Shown here one piece after another: positions 8,008 through 14,489 of a stretch of DNA of 38,945 bases. How positions within the stretch are numbered: the stretch's first letter is position 1; each line of letters starts with the position of its first letter. The stretch comes from Candidatus Krumholzibacteriia bacterium. GTDB lineage: Bacteria; Krumholzibacteriota; Krumholzibacteriia; JAJRXK01. The notes beneath the pieces are model-generated. The model worked only from the letters and a program-made list of their open reading frames with translations, did not search any database and was not told the DNA's origin. The stretch covers positions 1-38,945 of the forward strand of contig JAOZPE010000027.1 of NCBI GenBank assembly GCA_029932915.1. Reading direction: 5' to 3'. Made by a program: the position numbers and the translations under genes.

Positions 8008-8907
8008 GTGAGTCAACGGAGACCGAGTGCTCAGGCGGTCGATCGAACGCCGCCCTTGAATCTGCATCTGCAACAGTTGCGCTACCTGCGCGAGTGGCAC
8101 CGGCGGGGAGGCGTCACCGCCGCGGCGGCGGCCCTGCACGTCTCCCAGCCCGCGCTCTCGCAATCCCTGGGCGAGATGGAGAACCGCCTGGGCCTGGCCC
8201 TCTTCGAGTACCAGGGGCGCAAGAGACGTCTGACGGCCATCGGCCGCGAGGTGCTGGCCTTCGCCGAGGAGGTGCTGGCCAAGGCCGACGACCTGCACCG
8301 CCGTCTGGAGGGACGCCGCCGGGGCGAGCGGGGAGAACTGCGGGTGGGGATGATCGACGCGGCCAGCCTGTACGTGCTGCCCCAGGTGGTTCGCCGCTAC
8401 AAGCAGGAGCGGCCGGAGGTGGAGCTGTCGTTGACCGTGGCTCCGAGCCGGCAGCTGCTGGCCGCCCTGCGCCGCTACCAGCTCGACCTGGTGTTCGCGG
8501 TGGGTCCCCTGCAGGACGAGGCCTTCCAGGCCGAAACGGTCCGCCGTGAATCGCTGGTGGTCTACGCGCCGCCGGACACGCATGGGCGCGATCCCCGCCG
8601 TGCCGAGTGGGTGCTCTATCCACCCGATTCGCGCACCCGGGCGCTCATCGACGCCGCCTTCGAGCGCAAGGGCATCCACCCCCGCATCGCCCTCGAGAGC
8701 GGAAGCCCGGAGGTGATGCGCCAGCTCGTGGCGCTGGGGCTGGGGTGGAGCGTCCTGCCCGAGGCGGTGGCCGCCGGAGCACCCGTTCCCCTGCGGCGGG
8801 TGTGGAAGACGCCGTTGACCCACCGCGAACTGCTGGCCTACCGGCGGCGGGGCGCGCCGAGCGATCCCCTGGCCGAGGCCTTCCTGGAGCGCGCCCGGCA
8901 GGCCTGA
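8008..8907 (+). CDS. LysR-family transcriptional regulator
   Basis: This 299-aa regulator has an N-terminal winged helix-turn-helix (about residues 18-77: LNLHLQQLRYLREWHRRGG, TAAAAALHVSQPALSQSLGE, LGLALFEYQGRKRRLTAIG). A linker helix and a periplasmic-binding-like effector domain (GELRVGMIDAASLYVLPQVV onward) follow. The GTG at 8008 is preceded by AAAGGAGGGG. The protein has no cysteine, so a thiol redox switch like that of OxyR is excluded. It is divergent from the inositol synthase gene, and a LysR-type box pair lies between them, so it probably controls that gene and itself. The effector is unknown; an inositol or sugar phosphate is a reasonable guess, no more. Confidence 0.93.
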   Translation: MSQRRPSAQAVDRTPPLNLHLQQLRYLREWHRRGGVTAAAAALHVSQPALSQSLGEMENRLGLALFEYQGRKRRLTAIGREVLAFAEEVLAKADDLHRRLEGRRRGERGELRVGMIDAASLYVLPQVVRRYKQERPEVELSLTVAPSRQLLAALRRYQLDLVFAVGPLQDEAFQAETVRRESLVVYAPPDTHGRDPRRAEWVLYPPDSRTRALIDAAFERKGIHPRIALESGSPEVMRQLVALGLGWSVLPEAVAAGAPVPLRRVWKTPLTHRELLAYRRRGAPSDPLAEAFLERARQA

Positions 8908-8964
8908 GCCGTGCGCTGGAAATTCTTCTCCACCTTTGCCGGCGCAGGTTGGAAACTGCGCGGC

Positions 8965-10098
8965 ATGCGAAGACACGAGCGAATCCGGGGAGGACGCGCA
9001 GCGGGGGCGCAGGCGCTGCTGCTCTGCGCGCTGTTGTCGATGCTGATGGTGTCGGCTGCGGTAGGGCCGATGGGGGTTGCGCGCGCGGCGGCATTCGGCA
9101 GCGAGTTGCAGGGGCCCGCCCGGGCGGGCTCCTCGCTGTCGGTCCGGGTGGGAAGCGATGCCTTCCTGCCGCCGGAGCATGCGAGGGGCGAGCTCGCCTT
9201 CGGGGGCGAAGGCGGGGAGGGTGCGGCCGGCTGGACCTACGGAGGCTCTTCGGCCGAAAGGGACGGTCAGCCGGTGCCGGGCCAGCTGTCCGGCGAGGAG
9301 GGCTACCACCTGGGCTGGGGTTCACAGGCGATGGTGCTGGCCGGCTACGGCGTCCTCTACGGCATCGCCAGCCACGTGGGCAGCCGTCATCGCAGCGACG
9401 GACAGTTCAAGGTGGTACGCCTGGAGACCGCCTACGCCTACGACTTCGTGGGCCATGCCTTCCTGGTGCGGGAGATGGGAGGCATCGCGGCGGCGCTGCA
9501 GCGCGCGGCCGGGGTGCCGGCCGGCCGGGCGCGCCACGATGGGGTCTGGCTGGGGGCCTTCGGCAGCGAAGTGTACATGGAGGTGCTCAACGGCTTCGTC
9601 CCGGGCATCCGCTTCGATCCGCTCGACCCGGTGGCCAACTTCGTCGGGGCGATGATGGCCACCAAGGGCCGTGACCTGGCCGCCCGCCACGAGTGGATCG
9701 CCCGCATGTCCCTGCAGTTCGGCTACAAGGACTGGCAACGGGCCTTCGAGCCCTCGCGCGACGATGCCACCCTCGGGGCGGTGTGGCACGACCACACCAA
9801 CGGCCGCTTCGGACTGGGATATGACATCGGACCCTTCGAGCGGCCCTGGATCACCGCCTACCTGAGCTATGAGATCACCAGCCTCGACCTCGATGAGCTG
9901 AAGAACCGCTTCGGCGTGGGCGTCGAGCTGGAAGTGGTCAACTGGCTGGCTCCGCTCATCCACCGCCTGCCCGCCGGCGATCTCTTCCTGCAGGGCTACG
10001 ACTGGTTGAACCGGCGCATCCTGATGCCGGTCCTCTACGTGCAGCTCTTCCACGTGGATGCACCGCCCTTCAGCGGCCGGCCGCCCTTCCACGAGTAG
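8965..10098 (+). CDS. Exported DUF2279-like protein, function unknown
   Basis: The protein is 377 aa from the ATG at 8965 (MRRHERIRGGRAAGAQ). That start gives a basic n-region, a hydrophobic core (ALLLCALLSMLMVSAAVG) and a signal-peptidase-like ARAAA site, so it is probably periplasmic or outer-membrane associated. An in-frame GTG at 8911 is possible but would give an unusually long n-region. The middle resembles DUF2279 proteins: AYDFVGHAFLVREMGG, then GVWLGAFGSEVYMEVLNGFVPG and DPVANFVGAMM. The last 120 residues contain aromatic, strand-like stretches (WITAYLSYEITS, GVGVELEVVNWLAPL) that might be envelope anchored. No catalytic motif is recognised. It follows lysR by 57 bp and precedes a DUF212 gene. 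The DUF2279 link is by pattern and needs a profile search. Confidence 0.7.
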   Translation: MRRHERIRGGRAAGAQALLLCALLSMLMVSAAVGPMGVARAAAFGSELQGPARAGSSLSVRVGSDAFLPPEHARGELAFGGEGGEGAAGWTYGGSSAERDGQPVPGQLSGEEGYHLGWGSQAMVLAGYGVLYGIASHVGSRHRSDGQFKVVRLETAYAYDFVGHAFLVREMGGIAAALQRAAGVPAGRARHDGVWLGAFGSEVYMEVLNGFVPGIRFDPLDPVANFVGAMMATKGRDLAARHEWIARMSLQFGYKDWQRAFEPSRDDATLGAVWHDHTNGRFGLGYDIGPFERPWITAYLSYEITSLDLDELKNRFGVGVELEVVNWLAPLIHRLPAGDLFLQGYDWLNRRILMPVLYVQLFHVDAPPFSGRPPFHE

Positions 10099-10113
10099 GA
10101 TTCGCCTGGGCGC

Positions 10114-10142
10114 TTGCCGCAGACGCGGCTTGGGCCTAGCCT
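10114..10142 (+). promoter_or_regulatory. Candidate promoter for the DUF212 gene
   Basis: TTGCCG (10114-10119) and TAGCCT (10137-10142) are 17 nt apart. Transcription would start near 10149, about 34 nt before the ATG at 10183, which also supports that start over the longer open frame beginning at 10114. Confidence 0.45.
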
Positions 10143-10182
10143 TGCCCCGCCGTCGGATCATTCCCCCAACGCAGCGGGCATC

Positions 10183-10626
10183 ATGTTCATCGGAAGCATC
10201 GGCTGGCTGTCGTTGGCCAGCATGGCGATCGCCCAGCTCCTCAAGCCCCTCTTCACCCTGCATCGGGAAGGGGTGCGCTCGCTGAGCCGCATCTTCGACA
10301 CCGGCGGCATGCCGAGCAGCCACAGCGCCCTGGTGACCACCCTGACCCTGTGCATCTACCGGGCCGAGGGCGGCCAATCGATCCTCTTCAGCATCTCCCT
10401 GGTCTTCAGCCTGTACTTCATCTTCGAGGCCACCGGCCTGCGCCAGGAGGTGGGCCAACAGGCACGCGTGCTCAACCGCATGCTCGACGAACTGCACGAG
10501 ACCCACCAGGTGGATCGCCGCCGGCTGAAGGAACTGGTGGGCCACACCTGGCAGGAGGTGCTGGTGGGCATCGTGGTGGGTGTGGTGGTGTACCTGCTGG
10601 GCCGCGGCTGGATCCAGGTCGCCTGA
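10183..10626 (+). CDS. Divergent PAP2-family membrane protein (DUF212, YuiD-like)
   Basis: This is a 147-aa inner-membrane protein of the DUF212 family (PF02681), distantly related to PAP2 acid phosphatases; the substrate is unknown. The ATG at 10183 (MFIGSIGWLSLASMAIAQLL) begins directly with the first membrane segment. The family signature runs through the protein: LLKPLFTLHREG, DTGGMPSSHSALVTTL, GLRQEVGQQARVLNRM, and the C-terminal KELVGHTWQEVLVGIVVGV. PSSHS is the conserved PAP2-like core and the GHT...E..VG segment ends the fold. The length equals that of the usual family member. Its place next to glycan genes fits a role in lipid-phosphate turnover, but that is only an inference. Confidence 0.9.
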   Translation: MFIGSIGWLSLASMAIAQLLKPLFTLHREGVRSLSRIFDTGGMPSSHSALVTTLTLCIYRAEGGQSILFSISLVFSLYFIFEATGLRQEVGQQARVLNRMLDELHETHQVDRRRLKELVGHTWQEVLVGIVVGVVVYLLGRGWIQVA

Positions 10627-10926
10627 ACTGCGGCCGGTCCCAGCTCTCCTGGGCCGCCGTGCACCGGGGCTTCCGCGACGGAGGGTCGAGCCTTCCCGGA
10701 CCGTGGCCACCTCCGCATCCCCTGAAACGATTTGGACTTGACGCTCCGCTACTGACGGGGGAATCTGCCGGGGACAAGGCTTCCGCCAGGTCGCCCCGCG
10801 CATGAGGATCTCCGTGCCCCGCCCGGTGGGAGGACGGTCAACCGCCGAGCCCCCCGCGCCGCGCAACCGTGATCGGACAACGGGCTCCCTTCTGTCTGCG
10901 TCATCTCGCTCGCAGGGGAGGATCCG
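10627..10926. other. 300-bp non-coding stretch before the parA-like gene
   Basis: No supported gene lies here. A TTGACG hexamer at 10738-10743 resembles a -35 box, but nothing close to a -10 box is found 16-18 nt downstream (GAATCT at 10761 is poor). CAGGGGAGGATCCG just before 10927 is a strong ribosome site. An imperfect GCGGCC...GGCCGC fold right after the DUF212 stop could be a weak terminator. No tRNA or riboswitch class was recognised. Confidence 0.5.
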
Positions 10927-12015
10927 ATGCGCGTCGTTTCCGTGGCCAACCAGAAGGGCGGCGTGGGCAAGACCACCGTCGCCGTCAATCTCGCGTCCGC
11001 CCTCGCCCGCCTGGGGCGCGACGTCCTGCTCATCGACAACGATCCGCAGGGACACGCCACCGCGGCCCTGGGCGTCGAGCCGGCCCACTTCGGCTTGAGC
11101 ACCCGCGATCTGTACATCGACGGAGGGGTGAAGGTCCAGGATCTGCGGATCGAGATCACCAATGGGCTGCACCTGGTTCCGGCCGACCTCGACCTGAGCA
11201 CGGTCGAACAGGATCTGGCCGACGAACCGCGCAAGCTGCGCCGTCTGCTCGAGCGTCTGGCCATCTCGCAGATGCCCTACGACGTGGTGCTCATCGACAA
11301 CCCGCCCCAGGTGGGGGTTCTCACCTTCAACGCCCTGTTGGCCAGCTCCGAGGTGCTCCTGCCCGTCGACGCCAGCCGCTTCTCCGTCGAGGCGGTCGAA
11401 CGCTTCGAGGCCACCCTGCGCGGCCTGCAGCAGGAGAGGGGGCATCGTCCGCAGTTGCGGATCGTGGCCACGGGCTTCGACCTGAGGACCCGCTACGCCC
11501 GGCGCGTCCTGGAGGACATCGACGCGCTCGAACCGGGGCGGCGGGTGCGCACCCTCATCCGTCCGACGATCCGCCTGAGGGAGGCCGCCCAGGCGGGCCT
11601 TCCCATCGACCGCTTCGATCCGAGCAGCCACGGCGCACAGGACTTCAGCGCCCTGGCGCGCGAGTTCGAGGGCCACGACTGGATCATCCAGCACGACGAA
11701 CTGCTCGAATGGGAGGAGCTGCTGCACGGGCCGGGTCCGCAGAGTCCGGGCGTGCACTTCCGCGCCTACTTCCCCCATGCCCGGAAGGTGTGTGTCACCG
11801 GCGACTTCACCGACTGGTCGGTGGAGGGCATCGACCTGCGGCCGGAGGGCGATGGACACTGGAGGGTCGAGGTGGACATCCCGCCCGGCTGCTACGAGTA
11901 CAAGTTCATCGTCGACGGCGAGTGGACCCCCGATCCGGAGAACCCCGAGCAGATCCGCAACACCTACGGCCAGTTGAACTCGGTGCTGACCGTGCCCGAG
12001 CGGGACGGCCGATGA
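10927..12015 (+). CDS. ParA/MinD-type ATPase fused to an AMPK/CBM48 glycan-binding domain
   Basis: The protein is 362 aa from an ATG behind GGGGAGG. Residues 1 to about 250 form a ParA-type deviant Walker ATPase: NQKGGVGKTT with Lys10 and Lys15, LLIDNDPQGHATAALG, and VVLIDNPPQVG with Asp124. Residues 280-356 match the glycogen-binding domain of AMPK beta/isoamylase early-set (CBM48) proteins. The glycan-contact residues known from AMPK beta all have counterparts: Trp297 (GDFTDWS), Lys326 (YEYKFIVDG), Trp333 (GEWTPDP) and Asn351 (QLNSVLTV). This suggests a cytoplasmic ATPase that binds or senses alpha-glucan-like polysaccharide. It heads the second glycan cluster and lies just before an unknown gene and a Wzz-type gene whose kinase-like tail lacks a P-loop. 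No ParB partner is adjacent, so chromosome or plasmid partition is unlikely. The domain calls are strong; the role is inferred. Confidence 0.93.
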   Translation: MRVVSVANQKGGVGKTTVAVNLASALARLGRDVLLIDNDPQGHATAALGVEPAHFGLSTRDLYIDGGVKVQDLRIEITNGLHLVPADLDLSTVEQDLADEPRKLRRLLERLAISQMPYDVVLIDNPPQVGVLTFNALLASSEVLLPVDASRFSVEAVERFEATLRGLQQERGHRPQLRIVATGFDLRTRYARRVLEDIDALEPGRRVRTLIRPTIRLREAAQAGLPIDRFDPSSHGAQDFSALAREFEGHDWIIQHDELLEWEELLHGPGPQSPGVHFRAYFPHARKVCVTGDFTDWSVEGIDLRPEGDGHWRVEVDIPPGCYEYKFIVDGEWTPDPENPEQIRNTYGQLNSVLTVPERDGR

Positions 12016-12019
12016 GCTG

Positions 12020-12595
12020 ATGGATGAGGCGAGCGGCCATTCGCTTCAGCAGCGCTGGGAACGGGTGGCCCGCAGCTACCTGCGGCCGGCGCCGGTCGGC
12101 GCCTTCCGGCTGGCGGTGGCCGGAGTGGACGATGGGCTGGAGGTGAGCCGTCTCGCCGCCGATCTGCGCCGCTGCGTGGCCGAACTGGGTCTTCCCCTGC
12201 AGCCGAGCCCGCATGCCTCGTGGGTGGAGATCGTCGAGCTCGGAGGTGTCGACGAACGGCGCCTCGGCGAGCTGGCACTGGAGCGCTCCGGCCCGATCGA
12301 TCTGCTGGTGTGGCGCTTCGTGGGAGAGGGGGCGCCCGGTCCCCGGGCCCTCTACCTGATGGGGGTCTTCGCCTGGGCCAAGGCGGCGGCCGAGCTGGCG
12401 TGTGTGGTGGGGGGAAGGCCTACCCTCGATCGCGAGCTGGAGCTGCTGGCCGCGGCCGGCTTGACGACCCCGGTGCATCTGCACCTGCTGCCCCCTTCGC
12501 CCGCCGATGCCGCCGACGCCGCGCTGAAGGGCCTCGTGCAGGCGGCCCTGGCCCGGGCCGACGCGCGCCGCCGTCTCGCCGCCGCCAAGGGTTGA
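12020..12595 (+). CDS. Unknown cytoplasmic protein, 191 aa, between ParA-CBM48 and Wzz genes
   Basis: I do not recognise this family. The ATG at 12020 follows the parA-like stop by 4 bp, so the genes are likely coupled. There is no signal peptide or membrane helix. FRLAVAGVDDGLEVSRLAADLRR (about residues 28-50) has the strand-loop-helix shape of a P-loop ATPase, but the Gly-Lys-Ser/Thr signature is absent. SGPIDLLVWRFVGEG and PVHLHLLPP look like later strands of an alpha/beta fold. It may therefore be a degenerate relative of the ParA/BY-kinase group, but this is a visual guess and needs a structure prediction. The C-terminus is Ala/Arg-rich and helical. Codon use matches its neighbours. Confidence 0.75.
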   Translation: MDEASGHSLQQRWERVARSYLRPAPVGAFRLAVAGVDDGLEVSRLAADLRRCVAELGLPLQPSPHASWVEIVELGGVDERRLGELALERSGPIDLLVWRFVGEGAPGPRALYLMGVFAWAKAAAELACVVGGRPTLDRELELLAAAGLTTPVHLHLLPPSPADAADAALKGLVQAALARADARRRLAAAKG

Positions 12596-12640
12596 GATCC
12601 TGGGCCGAGGCGCCTGGCCGCCGAGGGTTGAGGTCCCGGG
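12581..12640 (+). repeat. Imperfect 24-bp direct repeat, 36-bp offset, spanning the end of the 191-aa gene
   Basis: Copy 1 (12581-12604) and copy 2 (12617-12640) agree at 21 of 24 positions. Each contains the stop-codon context AGGGTTGAG, so the repeat duplicates the 3' end of the gene into the intergenic region. It looks like a small old tandem duplication. Confidence 0.7.
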
Positions 12641-12722
12641 TGGACCCCGCCGTCCCGCCGATTCCGGCTTGGCGCGGGGGGAGGTCCATGCTACAAGGAG
12701 GGCCGGATACGGGACATGATCC

Positions 12723-14489
12723 ATGAATGAAACACCTCTGGCCCCCTACCTCTCCTTCGCCCGAAGGCACCGCTGGTCGTATCTGGCCGCGCTGCTCGTG
12801 TCCGTGCTGGGCACGCTCGCCTATCTGATCGCCTCTCCCACCCTGTATCGAGCGACGGCCACCACCATCGTTCCCTACCGGCAGGTGGAGGCCGATCTGC
12901 GCTTCGGCAACGGCCGCCCCTTCCCCGTCCAGTATGCCTTCGTGGTGAACAACCACCTGGCGGTGCTGCGCAGCGGATCGACGCACCGGGCCATCCTGCA
13001 GGCGCTGGCCCGGGAGGCCCCCGATCTGCTGGAGGAGCTGCAGGCGGGCGCATCGGGAACGGAGGAGGCGCGGCAGGAGCAGCTCCTGCGCGCCCTGCAG
13101 GGCCGACTGCGGGCGAGTTCGCGCGACAAGACCGGACTGCTGCAACTGGAGGCCACCGCCTCCAGCGCCTCGAGGGCGGCCCGGCTGGCGAACCTGTCCC
13201 TGAAGACCTACGCGGTGGTCCAGGACAGCCTGAACAATGCCGCCCTGGTGGAGTGGCTCGGGAAGCTGAAGGAGGAGGAGCAGCAGTGGGCCCGGACCGT
13301 CGCAGAGAAGGAGGAGGCGCTGCGCCGCTTCCGCAGCCGTGAGCGGGCCATCGACCTGGAGAACGAGGGGCGCGCGGTCATCCACGAGATCCTTCGCCTG
13401 CAGGGCCTGCAGGTGCAGGACACGGCCGAACTGGAGAGCCAGAGGGCCCGCCTGAGCGAGCGCAAGGCGCAACTGGCCCGCATCTACGAGGACTTCCAGC
13501 AGAGTCTGAGCAGCGATGCCGCCTCGGTGGCAGGCAGTCTGCGTCAGCAGCTCAGCCTGGACCAGGCCCGCCTGGAGTACCTTGTGGCCTCGGGCATGGC
13601 CACGGACGACCCGCAGATCGAGGCTCTGCGCGCGCGCATCGCGCGGGCCGGGGCCGTGCTGGAGGAACAGGCGTCGACCCTGCCGTCGGATCCGTCGATC
13701 GAGGGTGACCCGGTGCTCCTGGCCGAGGCCTTGTTGAATGCGATCCGGGAGATCGAACCGGAGATCGCCGGTCGCAAGGCGCAGGTCGCCGAGCTCGACA
13801 CGGCCATCGATTCACTGCAGCAGCGCATGGTCGTCCTGCCGACCCTGGCCTCGGCCGAATCGCGCTACGAACAGGAGCTGAAGCTGGCGCGCCAGATCTA
13901 CGAGCTGGTGCAACAGAGGCGGGTGGAGGCGGAGATGATCGCCCACCGCCATGGTTCCCGCCTGGCCATCATCCATCCCGCCGAACCCCCGCAGAGGCCG
14001 GCCTCGCCGCGGCCGCTGCTGGCGATGGTCTCGGCCCTGCTCATCACCCTGCTGCTGGGAACGGTGGCGGCGGTCGGGGTCGAGGCGGTCGATCCGACGG
14101 TCCGCGATGCCCAGGACGCCGGCCGGATCAGCGGATGGACCGTCCTGTGCCGTCCCCGGCGCGAGGGGGGCGGCGTTGCGCCGGAGGTGGCCGCCGCGGT
14201 CGTTGCCCAGCGTCTGGACACCGGTGGGGCGGGCCTGTGGCTGCTCGATCCCGAGGGCGAGCCGCTGGACACCCTGCAGCGGGCGGTCCAGAACCAGTTG
14301 GCCGCCGCTGAGGCGGGAGTGCGCGTGGGTGCGGGTGATCTGGGAGCGTTGCTCGCCGAGTCGACGGCCAAGGCGTGGGTGGTCGTGGTGGTCGTGCACG
14401 TCCGCAGGACTCGGCGCAGCAGTCTGATCGACACCACCCGCCTGCTCCAACAGGGTTCGAACCTGGCGGGCGGCCTCCTGGTCCAGTGA
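12723..14489 (+). CDS. Wzz/GumC-type polysaccharide chain-length protein with a P-loop-less kinase-like tail
   Basis: This 588-aa inner-membrane protein probably controls chain length and export of the polysaccharide. It has a short cytoplasmic start (RRHRWSYLAALLVSVLGTLAYLI, TM1), a Wzz-like segment (LYRATATTIVPYR), and a long periplasmic coiled-coil region (about residues 110-390, with repeated Glu/Arg/Leu heptads). Then come the GNVR-like part (ESRYEQELKLARQIYELVQQ), the Pro-rich AEPPQRPASPRP, and TM2 (LLAMVSALLITLLLGTVAAVG). The last ~120 residues resemble a shortened tyrosine-kinase domain (GLWLLDPEGEPLDTLQ, then AWVVVVVVHVRRTRRSSLID) but have no Walker A motif and no Tyr-rich tail. AAGGAGGG lies about 20 bp before the ATG, and a weak promoter-like TTGGCG-N17-TACAAG lies at 12669-12697. 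It ends in a GTGA overlap with the next gene. Confidence 0.88.
   Translation: MNETPLAPYLSFARRHRWSYLAALLVSVLGTLAYLIASPTLYRATATTIVPYRQVEADLRFGNGRPFPVQYAFVVNNHLAVLRSGSTHRAILQALAREAPDLLEELQAGASGTEEARQEQLLRALQGRLRASSRDKTGLLQLEATASSASRAARLANLSLKTYAVVQDSLNNAALVEWLGKLKEEEQQWARTVAEKEEALRRFRSRERAIDLENEGRAVIHEILRLQGLQVQDTAELESQRARLSERKAQLARIYEDFQQSLSSDAASVAGSLRQQLSLDQARLEYLVASGMATDDPQIEALRARIARAGAVLEEQASTLPSDPSIEGDPVLLAEALLNAIREIEPEIAGRKAQVAELDTAIDSLQQRMVVLPTLASAESRYEQELKLARQIYELVQQRRVEAEMIAHRHGSRLAIIHPAEPPQRPASPRPLLAMVSALLITLLLGTVAAVGVEAVDPTVRDAQDAGRISGWTVLCRPRREGGGVAPEVAAAVVAQRLDTGGAGLWLLDPEGEPLDTLQRAVQNQLAAAEAGVRVGAGDLGALLAESTAKAWVVVVVVHVRRTRRSSLIDTTRLLQQGSNLAGGLLVQ

Noticed and set aside
10738-10766. 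Promoter for the parA-CBM48 gene (TTGACG followed by GAATCT).
   Set aside because: The -35 is good but no acceptable -10 lies 16-18 nt downstream; kept only as a note in the intergenic description.
10927-12015. Plasmid or chromosome partition ParA.
   Set aside because: No ParB gene or parS-like repeats nearby, the C-terminus is a glycan-binding domain, and the neighbours are polysaccharide genes.
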